NCBI RefSeq assembly: GCF_000695685.1
Contig: NZ_JFFR01000027.1
Location: forward strand, 372,001-436,000
Length of the DNA: 64,000 bases
Source: Vibrio fortis
Lineage (GTDB): Bacteria; Pseudomonadota; Gammaproteobacteria; Enterobacterales; Vibrionaceae
Direction: 5' to 3'
Position numbers and translations under genes: made by a program. Below are positions 25,314 to 34,035 of the stretch, piece by piece. Every line of letters starts with the position of its first letter. The stretch's first letter is position 1. Below the pieces are notes generated by a model that saw nothing but the letters and a program-made list of their open reading frames with translations, was not told the DNA's origin and did not search any database.

Positions 25314-25937
25314 TTATTTTGCAGTCACCCACAGAATCAGAGCATCTTCTGTACTGGTAGAGATCAGCATATGCCCCATATTTGCATCATAGTACATGCT
25401 GTCTCCTTCACTCATTGGGATAGGCTCATAGAACTCTGAATAGAACATGATGTCGCCTGAGATCACCATCAGGAATTCTTCTCCATCATGGCGTACCCAA
25501 TCGTTATACTCTTCAAACGCTCGTGCTCTTACTCGGCTCTTAAATGGCATCATCTTTTTGTTAGATAATTCCGTTGCCAGAAGCTCATGTTCATAGGTTG
25601 GAGTTGGGTGAGGTTTACCCTGCCCCGCCTTGGTTAAATCTCTACGTCCAGTAGCAACCTTTTTTCTAGGCGGCTCAAAGAGTTGCGGCATATCTATCTG
25701 CAAACCCATCGCTAGCTTTTGCATTGCTTGGAAGGTAGGAGATATCTGCTCGTTTTCAATTTTACTGAGCGTAGAACGCGCAAGGCCTGTTCTTTGGCTC
25801 GCTTCTTCTAATGTGATACCCAATTTGCTACGGATATCTTTAATACGTTGCCCTAATCTTAACGGCTCAATATTTTGGTCTGGCGTCTCTTTTGCCAGTG
25901 TCAAAGATGGGTACTCATCATAGATGTCTTCTGACAT
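25314..25937 (-). CDS. XRE-family regulator with cupin domain, likely of glycine metabolism
   Basis: A 207-residue protein with an N-terminal helix-turn-helix (about residues 28-82: RIKDIRSKLGITLEEASQ, GLARSTLSKIENEQISPT) and a C-terminal cupin_2 domain (about 135-205: EEFLMVISGDIMFYSEF, MSEGDSMYYDANMGH). This PuuR/SutR-like layout binds DNA and a small ligand. It sits between gcvT and glyA-gcvH-gcvP, divergent from the latter. I recall the same order in V. cholerae. Control of the glycine cleavage genes is therefore likely but inferred from position. Confidence 0.88.
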   Translation of the reverse strand: MSEDIYDEYPSLTLAKETPDQNIEPLRLGQRIKDIRSKLGITLEEASQRTGLARSTLSKIENEQISPTFQAMQKLAMGLQIDMPQLFEPPRKKVATGRRDLTKAGQGKPHPTPTYEHELLATELSNKKMMPFKSRVRARAFEEYNDWVRHDGEEFLMVISGDIMFYSEFYEPIPMSEGDSMYYDANMGHMLISTSTEDALILWVTAK

Positions 25938-26359
25938 AGGTCCCTCGTTTTATTTCTGCATCCTGTCTATGGAATTCATTGTTGCACGAAGCGCTTTGTT
26001 GATTAAAGACCACACAAGAAAATAAAGCGTGCTCCCAGTAGCAAAACAAGAAAATCTGTTTCCTATTGGAAATTTTTATTGAAAATTGGATTTAACGGCG
26101 TTATGTTATCGACTTGTTAGATGAAGAGATGCTACTTCAGCTTGCATTAAATGACAGATTTAACATTTAAAGCAGCTGTTTTTACCCCACTTTTAGGGGA
26201 ACCAATTTCGCACTGCATTGACCCTACGTTTGGTCGCTTGCATTCAATATCAAAGGCTTTAGCACTATATTGACGCAAACGATTACAATGCAGAAACCAA
26301 CGCAAGACCTAATGGACACATAAAAACAATATCCATTAGTTAATTGAAAGGTCTCGACA
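25938..26359. other. Divergent regulatory region of the XRE-cupin gene and glyA
   Basis: 422 bases without a gene. It carries a PurR-like box (26273-26288) and the glyA ribosome site (GAAAGG). A small hairpin-like run CCCC-ACTTTTA-GGGG lies near 26190. Nothing else is recognisable. Confidence 0.55.
26273..26288. promoter_or_regulatory. PurR-like box upstream of glyA
   Basis: ACGCAAACGATTACAA matches the PurR consensus ACGCAAACGTTTGCGT over the first nine bases and loosely after. It lies 72 bases before the glyA start. PurR represses glyA and gcv in E. coli. Confidence 0.55.
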
Positions 26360-27655
26360 ATGAACAACGCATACCAAAACCATAGCTTAGACAGTTTTTT
26401 CTCTACTAACCTATCGGCAACTGACGACGCAGTATTCGCTGGAATCCAGGCTGAAAACGCACGTCAAAACGAACAAATCGAGCTAATTGCTTCTGAGAAC
26501 ATCGTTTCTAAGGCAGTTATGCAAGCACAAGGCACTTGCCTAACCAACAAATACGCTGAAGGTTACCCTGGTCGTCGTTACTACGGCGGTTGTGAACACG
26601 TAGATACAGTAGAAGCGATCGCGATTGAGCGCGCTAAGAAACTGTTTAACTGTGAATACGCTAACGTTCAACCTCACTCTGGCGCACAAGCTAACGGCGC
26701 TGTAAAACTGGCTCTTCTACAGCCAGGTGACACTATCCTAGGCATGTCTCTTGATGCAGGCGGCCACCTAACTCACGGCGCACGCCCTGCTCTTTCTGGT
26801 AAATGGTTCAACGCAGTTCAGTACGGTGTAAGCCGCGACACGCTTGAAATCGATTACGATGCAGTACGCGAGCTTGCTGTTGAACACAAACCAAAAATGA
26901 TTATTGCTGGTGGTAGTGCAATTCCACGTACTATCGACTTCGCTAAGTTCCGTGAAATCGCGGACGAAGTTGGCGCACTGTTAATGGTAGATATGGCACA
27001 CATTGCTGGTCTTATCGCGACAGGTGCTCACCCTAGCCCACTTCCTCACGCTCACGTCGTAACAACAACGACGCACAAAACACTGCGTGGCCCACGTGGC
27101 GGTATGATTCTGACTAACCACGAAGATATCAACAAGAAGATCAACTCTGCGGTATTCCCAGGTCTTCAAGGTGGTCCACTAATGCACGTTATTGCTGCTA
27201 AAGCAGTCGCATTTGGTGAGGCTCTAGGTCCAGAATTCAATACTTATATCGAATCAGTGATCAATAACGCAAAAGTTCTTGCTGAAGTGTTGCAAACTCG
27301 CGGTTGTGACATTGTGACAGGCGGAACAGACACACACCTAATGCTAGTTGACCTTCGCCCTAAGGGCTTGAAAGGTAACGTAACTGAAGAAGCATTAGAA
27401 CGTGCAGGGATCACATGTAACAAAAACGGTATCCCATTCGATACAGAGAAGCCTATGATTACTTCTGGTATTCGTTTAGGAACACCAGCTGGAACCAGCC
27501 GTGGTTTTGGCGCTGAAGAATTCAAACTCATCGGTGAGTGGATCGGCGATGTACTAGACGGCCTTGTTGAAAGCCCTGAAGGTAACGCTGAAGTTGAGCA
27601 ACGCGTTCGCAAGCAAGTTAAAGAACTGTGCAAGCGCTTCCCGCTTTACCGTTAA
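26360..27655 (+). CDS. glyA: Serine hydroxymethyltransferase
   Basis: A 431-residue PLP enzyme that interconverts serine and glycine with tetrahydrofolate. Motifs: QIELIASENIVSKAVM, YAEGYPGRRYYGGCE, LIVMVDMAHIAG-type segment LLMVDMAHIAGLI, and TTTTHKTLRGPRGG with PLP Lys at about 240. The N-terminus is about ten residues longer than E. coli GlyA. It leads an operon with gcvH and gcvP, so it is probably the glycine-catabolic paralogue of a housekeeping glyA elsewhere. Ribosome site GAAAGG. Confidence 0.96.
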   Translation: MNNAYQNHSLDSFFSTNLSATDDAVFAGIQAENARQNEQIELIASENIVSKAVMQAQGTCLTNKYAEGYPGRRYYGGCEHVDTVEAIAIERAKKLFNCEYANVQPHSGAQANGAVKLALLQPGDTILGMSLDAGGHLTHGARPALSGKWFNAVQYGVSRDTLEIDYDAVRELAVEHKPKMIIAGGSAIPRTIDFAKFREIADEVGALLMVDMAHIAGLIATGAHPSPLPHAHVVTTTTHKTLRGPRGGMILTNHEDINKKINSAVFPGLQGGPLMHVIAAKAVAFGEALGPEFNTYIESVINNAKVLAEVLQTRGCDIVTGGTDTHLMLVDLRPKGLKGNVTEEALERAGITCNKNGIPFDTEKPMITSGIRLGTPAGTSRGFGAEEFKLIGEWIGDVLDGLVESPEGNAEVEQRVRKQVKELCKRFPLYR

Positions 27656-27710
27656 TAGAACACTTTTTATTTTTTAAATTAACACCTCATAAATTTTTGG
27701 AGAACAAGCA

Positions 27711-28091
27711 ATGGACAATACACTTAAGTTTGCAGACAGCCACGAGTGGGTTAAAGACAACGGTGACGGTACTGTAACTATCGGTATTTCTGAGCACGCT
27801 CAAGAGATGCTAGGTGACGTTGTATTCGTTGACCTACCAGAAACAGAAGACGAAGTGGAAGCAGGTGAAAGCTTCTCTCTTGTAGAGTCTGTAAAAGCAG
27901 CATCTGACATCTACGCTCCTATCACTGGTGAAATCGTTGAAATCAACGAAGAACTAGAAGATAGCCCAGAGCTAATCAACGAAGAACCTTATGAAGGTGG
28001 TTGGATTGTTAAAGTGAAGATGGCTGACGCATCTGAGCTAGACAACCTAAAAGATGCAGAAGAATACCTAAACTCAATCGACGAAGATTAA
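27711..28091 (+). CDS. gcvH: Glycine cleavage system H protein
   Basis: A 126-residue lipoyl carrier that shuttles the aminomethyl group between GcvP, GcvT and the L protein. The lipoylated Lys62 is in ESVKAASD; HEWVKDNGDGTVTIGISEHA (residues 11-30) is diagnostic. It follows glyA by 55 bases and has TTTGGAGAAC just before the ATG. Confidence 0.96.
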   Translation: MDNTLKFADSHEWVKDNGDGTVTIGISEHAQEMLGDVVFVDLPETEDEVEAGESFSLVESVKAASDIYAPITGEIVEINEELEDSPELINEEPYEGGWIVKVKMADASELDNLKDAEEYLNSIDED

Positions 28092-28112
28092 TTAGGTAGC
28101 CCGTATACGATG

Positions 28113-28140
28113 AAGCTGCTCTTTGGAGCAGCTTAATTTT
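28113..28140 (+). terminator. Attenuator-like hairpin between gcvH and gcvP
   Basis: AAGCTGCTC and GAGCAGCTT form a nine-pair stem around TTTG, followed by an interrupted T-run (AATTTT). Read-through is needed for gcvP, so it probably acts as a partial terminator. Confidence 0.6.
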
Positions 28141-28185
28141 AGGGGCTTGCTCACGGTCCCTATATAGAGAAAGTAGAACGATATC

Positions 28186-31065
28186 ATGACTGAATTACTT
28201 CAAAGCCAATTACTTAAAGATTTGGGTACTCAAAACGAGTTCGTTGCACGCCACAACGGTCCAAATAAAGCAGACCAGCAAAAAATGCTGGACGCGATCA
28301 ACTCATCTAGCCTTGATGCATTGATCGACGAAACGGTTCCTGCGCAAATTCGCCTAGAGAAGCCAATGACGCTTGCTGCGCCACTTAGCGAAATGGATAT
28401 GCTGAGCTCGCTTAAAGAGATCGCTAACCTAAACCAAGTTAAGCGTACTTTCATCGGCCAAGGCTACTACAACACGTTCACTCCAAACGTTATCCTACGT
28501 AACGTTTTGGAAAACCCAGGCTGGTACACGGCTTACACGCCTTACCAACCAGAAATTTCTCAAGGTCGTCTTGAAGCACTGCTTAATTACCAACAAATGG
28601 TAATGGACCTAACCAGCATGGAAATCGCAAACGCATCACTACTCGATGAAGCGACGGCGGCTGGTGAAGCCATGACTCTGTGTAAGCGTGCAGGTAAAAG
28701 CAAGAGCAAAGTGTTCTTCGTTGCTGACGATGTTCACCCACAAACACTAGAAGTTGTAAAAACTCGTGCTGAGTACATTGGCTTCGAAGTTATGGTTGGT
28801 GCACTTGAAACACTTCCTGAACAAGACGTATTTGGTGCTCTTGTACAGTACCCAGGTACAACTGGTGAAGTTCGCGACCTAACAGACATCATCGCAAAAG
28901 CACAAGCAAACAAAACGCTTGTAACTGTTGCAACAGACCTACTTGCTTCTGCTCTACTTAAGCCAGCTGGCGAAATGGGCGCAGACGTAGTGATCGGTAG
29001 CGCACAACGCTTCGGTGTTCCTATGGGTTATGGCGGTCCACACGCTGCATTCATGGCAACACGTGACAAGCACAAGCGTACTATGCCAGGTCGTGTAATC
29101 GGTGTTTCTATCGATACAAACGGTAACCAAGCACTACGTATGGCAATGCAAACTCGTGAGCAACACATCCGCCGCGAGAAAGCAACATCAAACATCTGTA
29201 CTGCTCAAGCACTTCTAGCGAACATGGCGTCTTTCTACGCGGTTTACCACGGTGCAGAAGGCCTACGTACTATTGCTCGTCGTACTCACCATATGACAGC
29301 GATTCTAGCTGCTGGTCTAACTAAGTCAGGTTACGAGCTAACAAACAACAGCTTCTTCGATACCATCACAATTAACTCTGAAGAGAAGACTGAAGCGCTC
29401 TACGCACGTGCTCAAGCGGCAGACATCAACCTGCGTCTACTTCCAGGTAAGATCGGTATCAGCTTAGATGAAACAACTACGATCGATGATATCAACGCAC
29501 TATTCGCTATCTTCGACGTGAAAGAAGACATCAACGCACTTTCAACGGACATTGCTGCTAATGAATTTGCTGCAATCCCAGAGAACTGTCGTCGTGAATC
29601 TGAGTACCTAACGCACCCAGTATTCAACACGCACCACAGCGAAACGCAAATGATGCGTTACCTAAAACAGCTAGAGAACAAAGACTTCTCACTAACGCAC
29701 GGCATGATCCCACTGGGCAGCTGTACGATGAAGCTGAACGCTGCAGCAGAGATGATCCCTGTAACATGGCCTGAGTTTGGCTCTATCCACCCGTTCGCTC
29801 CTTTAGAGCAAGCGGCTGGTTACACAGCTCTAGCAAAAGATCTTAAAGAGAAGCTATGTGAGATCACTGGTTACGACGATTTCTCTCTACAGCCTAACTC
29901 TGGTGCATCTGGTGAATACGCAGGTCTAATCGCGATTCAACGTTACCATGCAAGCCGTGGTGAAGGTCACCGTAACGTTTGTCTGATCCCTAGCTCTGCG
30001 CACGGTACTAACCCAGCAACGGCATCTATGGTTTCTATGAAGGTAGTGGTTGTTAAGTGTGATGAAGATGGCAACATCGACATGACTGACCTAGCAGCTA
30101 AGATCGAGAAACACAAAGACAACCTATCAAGCATCATGATCACTTACCCTTCTACACACGGTGTATACGAAGAGCAAGTGAAGGAAGTCTGTGAACAAGT
30201 ACACGCTGCGGGCGGTCAAGTTTACCTAGACGGCGCGAACATGAACGCTCAAGTTGGTCTAACGTCTCCAGGCTTCATCGGGTCTGACGTTTCTCACTTG
30301 AACCTACACAAAACATTCTGTATTCCACACGGTGGTGGCGGTCCAGGTATGGGTCCAATCGGTGTTAAATCTCACCTAGCACCTTTCCTGCCAGGCCACA
30401 TCGAAAATGGTGTACAAGGTTCTGACTACGCGGTATCAGCAGCGGATCTAGGTAGTGCTTCTATCCTACCTATCTCTTGGGCTTACATCGCAATGATGGG
30501 TGAACCAGGTCTGACGGAAGCGACTAAAGTTGCTATCCTGAACGCAAACTACGTGATGGAAAAACTACGTCCTCACTACCCTGTTCTTTACCGTGGTACT
30601 AACGGCCGCGTAGCGCACGAATGTATTATCGATATTCGTCCACTTAAAGAAGAAACAGGCATCAGCGAAGAGGATATCGCGAAGCGTCTAATGGACTACG
30701 GTTTCCACGCGCCTACTATGTCATTCCCAGTTGCAGGCACGCTAATGGTTGAGCCAACTGAGTCAGAAGACTTAGAAGAACTAGACCGTTTCTGTGAAGC
30801 GATGATCGCTATCCGCAACGAAATGGCTGCAGTTAAGAACGGTGAATGGCCGCTAGATAACAACCCACTAGTTAATGCACCGCATACACAAGTGGACCTA
30901 TCAAGCGAAACATGGGACCGTCCATACTCTCGTGAACTTGGTTGCTTCCCATCTCAAGCTTCTAAGAACGCGAAGTACTGGCCTACTGTGAACCGTGTAG
31001 ACAACGTATACGGCGACCGTAACCTAATCTGTTCTTGCCCAAGCATCGAGAACTACGAAGACTAA
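28186..31065 (+). CDS. gcvP: Glycine dehydrogenase (decarboxylating), P protein
   Basis: A 959-residue PLP enzyme, full length for the single-chain form, that decarboxylates glycine and loads the aminomethyl group onto GcvH. The N-terminal half is the degenerate copy and the C-terminal half the active one: PLP Lys709 lies in LNLHKTFCIPHGGGGPGMGP, and HGMIPLGSCTMKLN is near residue 505. The gene follows gcvH after the hairpin. An excellent codon pattern suggests high expression. Confidence 0.97.
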   Translation: MTELLQSQLLKDLGTQNEFVARHNGPNKADQQKMLDAINSSSLDALIDETVPAQIRLEKPMTLAAPLSEMDMLSSLKEIANLNQVKRTFIGQGYYNTFTPNVILRNVLENPGWYTAYTPYQPEISQGRLEALLNYQQMVMDLTSMEIANASLLDEATAAGEAMTLCKRAGKSKSKVFFVADDVHPQTLEVVKTRAEYIGFEVMVGALETLPEQDVFGALVQYPGTTGEVRDLTDIIAKAQANKTLVTVATDLLASALLKPAGEMGADVVIGSAQRFGVPMGYGGPHAAFMATRDKHKRTMPGRVIGVSIDTNGNQALRMAMQTREQHIRREKATSNICTAQALLANMASFYAVYHGAEGLRTIARRTHHMTAILAAGLTKSGYELTNNSFFDTITINSEEKTEALYARAQAADINLRLLPGKIGISLDETTTIDDINALFAIFDVKEDINALSTDIAANEFAAIPENCRRESEYLTHPVFNTHHSETQMMRYLKQLENKDFSLTHGMIPLGSCTMKLNAAAEMIPVTWPEFGSIHPFAPLEQAAGYTALAKDLKEKLCEITGYDDFSLQPNSGASGEYAGLIAIQRYHASRGEGHRNVCLIPSSAHGTNPATASMVSMKVVVVKCDEDGNIDMTDLAAKIEKHKDNLSSIMITYPSTHGVYEEQVKEVCEQVHAAGGQVYLDGANMNAQVGLTSPGFIGSDVSHLNLHKTFCIPHGGGGPGMGPIGVKSHLAPFLPGHIENGVQGSDYAVSAADLGSASILPISWAYIAMMGEPGLTEATKVAILNANYVMEKLRPHYPVLYRGTNGRVAHECIIDIRPLKEETGISEEDIAKRLMDYGFHAPTMSFPVAGTLMVEPTESEDLEELDRFCEAMIAIRNEMAAVKNGEWPLDNNPLVNAPHTQVDLSSETWDRPYSRELGCFPSQASKNAKYWPTVNRVDNVYGDRNLICSCPSIENYED

Positions 31066-31087
31066 TTTTGTACGTTTCTAAATAATC

Positions 31088-31117
31088 AAAAAGCGAATCA
31101 TTTGGTTCGCTTTTTTT
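31088..31117 (+). terminator. Intrinsic terminator of the glyA-gcvH-gcvP operon
   Basis: AAAAAGCGAA and TTCGCTTTTT form a ten-pair stem with an eight-base loop and a long T-run. Confidence 0.92.
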
Positions 31118-31188
31118 GTTTTTGATCCACTCTTTAAGAGTCTATAACGGCATCATACAAAGAGAATACCGACAATTGTACAGATACG

Positions 31189-31210
31189 AAAAAACCAGCA
31201 CTAGGCTGGT
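31189..31210 (-). terminator. tRNA-type terminator next to the tRNA-Cys remnant
   Basis: ACCAGC and GCTGGT with a five-base loop and a T-run on the minus strand. It is nearly identical to the terminator after the intact tRNA-Cys at 51388, so it was copied together with the tRNA end. Confidence 0.7.
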
Positions 31211-31224
31211 CTTTCGTAATTTGC

Positions 31225-31262
31225 AGGCGCCTCCCGGAGTCGAACCGAGGTCCACGGATTTG
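31225..31262 (-). pseudogene. 3' fragment of a tRNA-Cys gene
   Basis: Thirty-eight bases match the 3' half of the two intact tRNA-Cys genes (T arm, acceptor strand and part of the anticodon stem), then identity stops abruptly inside the anticodon arm. The CCA-encoding end is changed from TGGA to TGCA on the plus strand. With the copied terminator beside it, this is the sort of scar left by integration or recombination at a tRNA gene. Confidence 0.8.
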
Positions 31263-31361
31263 GATTTGGTTATATAGCAAACAATTAAGTTCAACCTTCA
31301 CTTAGAGAACTCAAAGCGTCATTTAGACAAACCACACTCTTAGTTTTGAACTTAGGCAGGC

Positions 31362-33173
31362 TTAAGCTGCAGATTTACCATAGTTTTCTTGCAAAAATAG
31401 AAGCGTTGGCTCTGGTACTATTTGTGCAATGCCGTCGAAATCCCCTACTTCTAATAGCTTACGAACTTTCGAAGCACTGATAACATCACCATTCGTTGCA
31501 ATACGATCGATAATATCAACCTCAATACCGTACTCTGGAAGTAGCTCTTGCATTTTTTCATTATACTGTTTGGTGATCATACACTTAGGCTCATCACCCA
31601 AGAAAATCTGAGTAATGTTTAGCGTTTTAGCTATGTACTCACAGAAGAACCATGCTTCCATTGAAGCGTCTGCTTTGGCTTCTGTGGTGTCTTTATCGAA
31701 GTAATCTGGGTAAGTTAACTCTGTACAGATAAACTTACCGCCTCGAAGCACCGTGACATTCTCTAGGTGCTTTGTGCTCTCTGCGACTAAATGAAGACGG
31801 TCTTCGAACCTAAAGAACGATTTGTCTTCTTCAATGACAAAAATAAATAACTTATCAACATTACGAGAAGCATGTTCCAGCAAATGGAGGTGGCCTTTAG
31901 TAATAGGGTTACAGTTTACAGCTACGCTACCCACTTTTAGCTCTGGATCAGGAACATGGCTTTCCAGCAAAGATAAATAGCTTTTCATCTCGCACGATTC
32001 AAGAGCTTCTGCAGTTTTCTTATATAAGAAATACTTCAGGTTATCTAATACTTGATACATTGCTTGAGAAGGTTGAATATTAGAAATTGAGAAAGAACTA
32101 TTATTAAAGCGCTCGAGCAAGAATCTATTGACAATATATTTTGATAATATTTTATTTCCTTGAGGTGAGAAATGGCAATGATGTTTTGCTAAGTCAACAA
32201 AAAAGTCCCCCCCTCTGTCAAAGCTATTAAGATCTAGCTTATATATATCTTCATCATCAAACCTATTGAACTCATCATAGTCAAAAAATATAACCACATC
32301 ACCACTTTCAATATTGGTTTGAATCATATTGTTAATAGCCAATAACAAATTCATGCCATGAACACCATAGTTCTCGACTTTTATATCACTATAGTGATCA
32401 TTTATTTCCTTCTGTATTAAACTTACAATGGTATCCTCGTCACTAGTCCCAACTGAGTACGTAGTTGAAGTGCCGAAACACAACACCTTATTCTTGTAAT
32501 TATCGGGTTGACCCACAGTTTCTCTCAAACCATTTTTAACTGATACGTAAGAGTTTTGCATGTCACCCAACAAAACTTTGGTTGCTTTTATAACGGGAGG
32601 TCGATAGTCAAACAATTCATCAAAACGAACATTATCGTAGTTCTTATATACACTCTTTATATAACTAGGAGGATTATTTTCCTTGCTCCATTTAGGGCGT
32701 TCTTTATTATAAAGGTCTATATTAGATAATAGTTCCTTTTCCGTTTCAGAGAGATTTTTTAATTCTTTTCCTTTACCGGAAAGCGAAATAAGCAGAGGTG
32801 TAGCGCCCTTATTTTTAACATAATCCTTAATAAATTTTATCTTGTCAAAATCGTATACACTATCATCAATACATCCTAAGATAGGAATAATATCTTCAGA
32901 TTGTTTATTTGATGCATTTAGTTTTAGGTTGTCACTACTCTCGAAGTCATTAGTTAGTATATATAAATTTTTTAATACATAATAATATTCAGGGTTTTCA
33001 CCTAACTCATAGACTTTCTTCGCATGAAATATTGCACGTTTATAATCGCCAAGTCTACAATATAATCTAGTCAGCTTAATATCACTTGTAATTTTACAGT
33101 CGCTATTACTTAATAGGTTTTTAGCAATATATTTAGCGATTCTCAGCCTAATTGACAAGTTATCAACTTTCAT
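31362..33173 (-). CDS. Chimeric protein: TPR-like, SGNH-hydrolase-like and CitC-type nucleotidyltransferase domains
   Basis: A 603-residue cytosolic protein. Residues about 1-100 look like TPR helices (LYCRLGDYKRAIFHAKKVYELG). Residues about 200-365 resemble an SGNH/GDSL hydrolase (VLCFGTSTTYSVG; later HFSPQGNKILSKY). Residues about 405-600 match the C-terminal domain of citrate lyase ligase CitC: VNCNPITKGHLHLLEHA carries the TxGH nucleotide motif and ISASKVRKLL the second. CitC adenylylates or activates by nucleotidyl transfer, but its usual GNAT domain and citDEF partners are absent. The N-terminal two thirds are clearly AT-rich, the C-terminal third is not. Start 33173 has AGG nine bases upstream; an ATG at 33188 has none. 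Function unknown. Confidence 0.8.
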   Translation of the reverse strand: MKVDNLSIRLRIAKYIAKNLLSNSDCKITSDIKLTRLYCRLGDYKRAIFHAKKVYELGENPEYYYVLKNLYILTNDFESSDNLKLNASNKQSEDIIPILGCIDDSVYDFDKIKFIKDYVKNKGATPLLISLSGKGKELKNLSETEKELLSNIDLYNKERPKWSKENNPPSYIKSVYKNYDNVRFDELFDYRPPVIKATKVLLGDMQNSYVSVKNGLRETVGQPDNYKNKVLCFGTSTTYSVGTSDEDTIVSLIQKEINDHYSDIKVENYGVHGMNLLLAINNMIQTNIESGDVVIFFDYDEFNRFDDEDIYKLDLNSFDRGGDFFVDLAKHHCHFSPQGNKILSKYIVNRFLLERFNNSSFSISNIQPSQAMYQVLDNLKYFLYKKTAEALESCEMKSYLSLLESHVPDPELKVGSVAVNCNPITKGHLHLLEHASRNVDKLFIFVIEEDKSFFRFEDRLHLVAESTKHLENVTVLRGGKFICTELTYPDYFDKDTTEAKADASMEAWFFCEYIAKTLNITQIFLGDEPKCMITKQYNEKMQELLPEYGIEVDIIDRIATNGDVISASKVRKLLEVGDFDGIAQIVPEPTLLFLQENYGKSAA

Positions 33174-33304
33174 TTCACTACCTAACATACATCATACAAA
33201 TATTTGGGATGGCTATGATTAGCCAAAAGTTGAAAAGTAGCACATGTTAGACCAGTGGTTTGTAATGAAATGTAGTCTTTTGTATTGCCATAACTTACTG
33301 ATAT

Positions 33305-33321
33305 TGCAGTTAATAACTGCA
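33305..33321. promoter_or_regulatory. 17-base palindrome upstream of the sigma factor gene
   Basis: TGCAGTTAATAACTGCA is symmetric around one central base. It lies about 210 bases before the sigma gene and could bind a dimeric regulator of either divergent gene. Confidence 0.4.
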
Positions 33322-33477
33322 TAAAACTTTTCACCAACTGTTACTTTTTTTCACATTATGCATAAAGGCTATACAAACACTTCTTTTAATCATTGAGACG
33401 TTGGTATTACGCTCAAAATCGAGTTTTATAAAAAACATGTAGCACATTAGAAAATTTCTGATATATTCACTGCCCAA

Positions 33478-33492
33478 TGATAATAATTATCA
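33478..33492. promoter_or_regulatory. Fur box
   Basis: TGATAATAATTATCA matches the 7-1-7 Fur consensus TGATAATnATTATCA exactly. It lies 27 bases before the sigma gene start, just downstream of a possible -10 (TATATT), where Fe-Fur would block transcription. Confidence 0.9.
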
Positions 33493-33518
33493 TTAAGGTT
33501 AGTAAGGAGTATCAGGGA

Positions 33519-34034
33519 ATGACCGTAGCGAGCAACAACACCTCACACAGCGTGGATCAAATGTACCAAGAGCATCACAGCTGGTTATCGGTGTTTATTA
33601 AACGACGCTTAGGATGCCCTGACACTACGGCTGATCTTGTTCAAGATACTTATCTACGCTTGTTAACCAGAGGTAAGCTGCCTGAATACAAAGATTCAAG
33701 AAAGTATCTGACTCATATCGCTAAAGGGTTGGTGATTGATCTTTATCGAAAACGTCGCGTGGAAAGTGCCTACTTAGAGCTCATTGAACAAGAACCCTCT
33801 CTCGTCGCTAGCTCTCCGGAAGACCACACCATAGTGGTTGAAGCACTGGTAGAGATCGATACCCTACTCCACAAACTGCCAATCAAAGCTCGCCAAGCGC
33901 TGCTCATGAGACAACTCGAAGGCAAGAGCTACAAAGAGATCGCTTTCGAACTTGAAGTCTCAGTATCTTCGGTTGAAAAGTACGTTGCTAAGGGCCTTCA
34001 AGGTTGCATGCTAGCCATGCTTAATGAGGTTTGA
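33519..34034 (+). CDS. FecI-like ECF sigma factor
   Basis: A 171-residue sigma-70 of the FecI group: region 2 (DTTADLVQDTYLRLLTRG) and region 4 (LPIKARQALLMRQLEGKSYKEIA, cited in part, then VSVSSVEKYVAKGL). FecI factors are activated by a surface signal passed through a TonB receptor and FecR. ATG 33519 has AAGGAG nine bases upstream; the longer frame begins inside the Fur box and is rejected. It overlaps or abuts the FecR gene. Fur repression links it to iron. Confidence 0.93.
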   Translation: MTVASNNTSHSVDQMYQEHHSWLSVFIKRRLGCPDTTADLVQDTYLRLLTRGKLPEYKDSRKYLTHIAKGLVIDLYRKRRVESAYLELIEQEPSLVASSPEDHTIVVEALVEIDTLLHKLPIKARQALLMRQLEGKSYKEIAFELEVSVSSVEKYVAKGLQGCMLAMLNEV

Positions 34035-34035
34035 G

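Larger units (their letters stand above)
33174..33518. other. Divergent promoter region of the sigma factor gene
   Basis: 345 bases, AT-rich, with no gene. It holds the 17-base palindrome TGCAGTTAATAACTGCA (33305-33321), a possible -10 TATATT (33462-33467) and the Fur box. Confidence 0.6.

Noticed and set aside
24848..26359. Glycine riboswitch upstream of gcvT or glyA
   Set aside because: Expected for glycine cleavage genes in some bacteria, but I could not find the conserved aptamer core on either strand in either leader. A covariance-model search would be decisive.
31362..33173. True citrate lyase ligase (citC) of a citrate fermentation operon
   Set aside because: No citDEFXG genes nearby and the N-terminal GNAT domain is missing; only the nucleotidyltransferase domain matches.
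33477..33518. Longer N-terminus of the sigma factor (poly-Ile start)
   Set aside because: That ATG lies inside the Fur box and has no ribosome site; ATG 33519 has AAGGAG.
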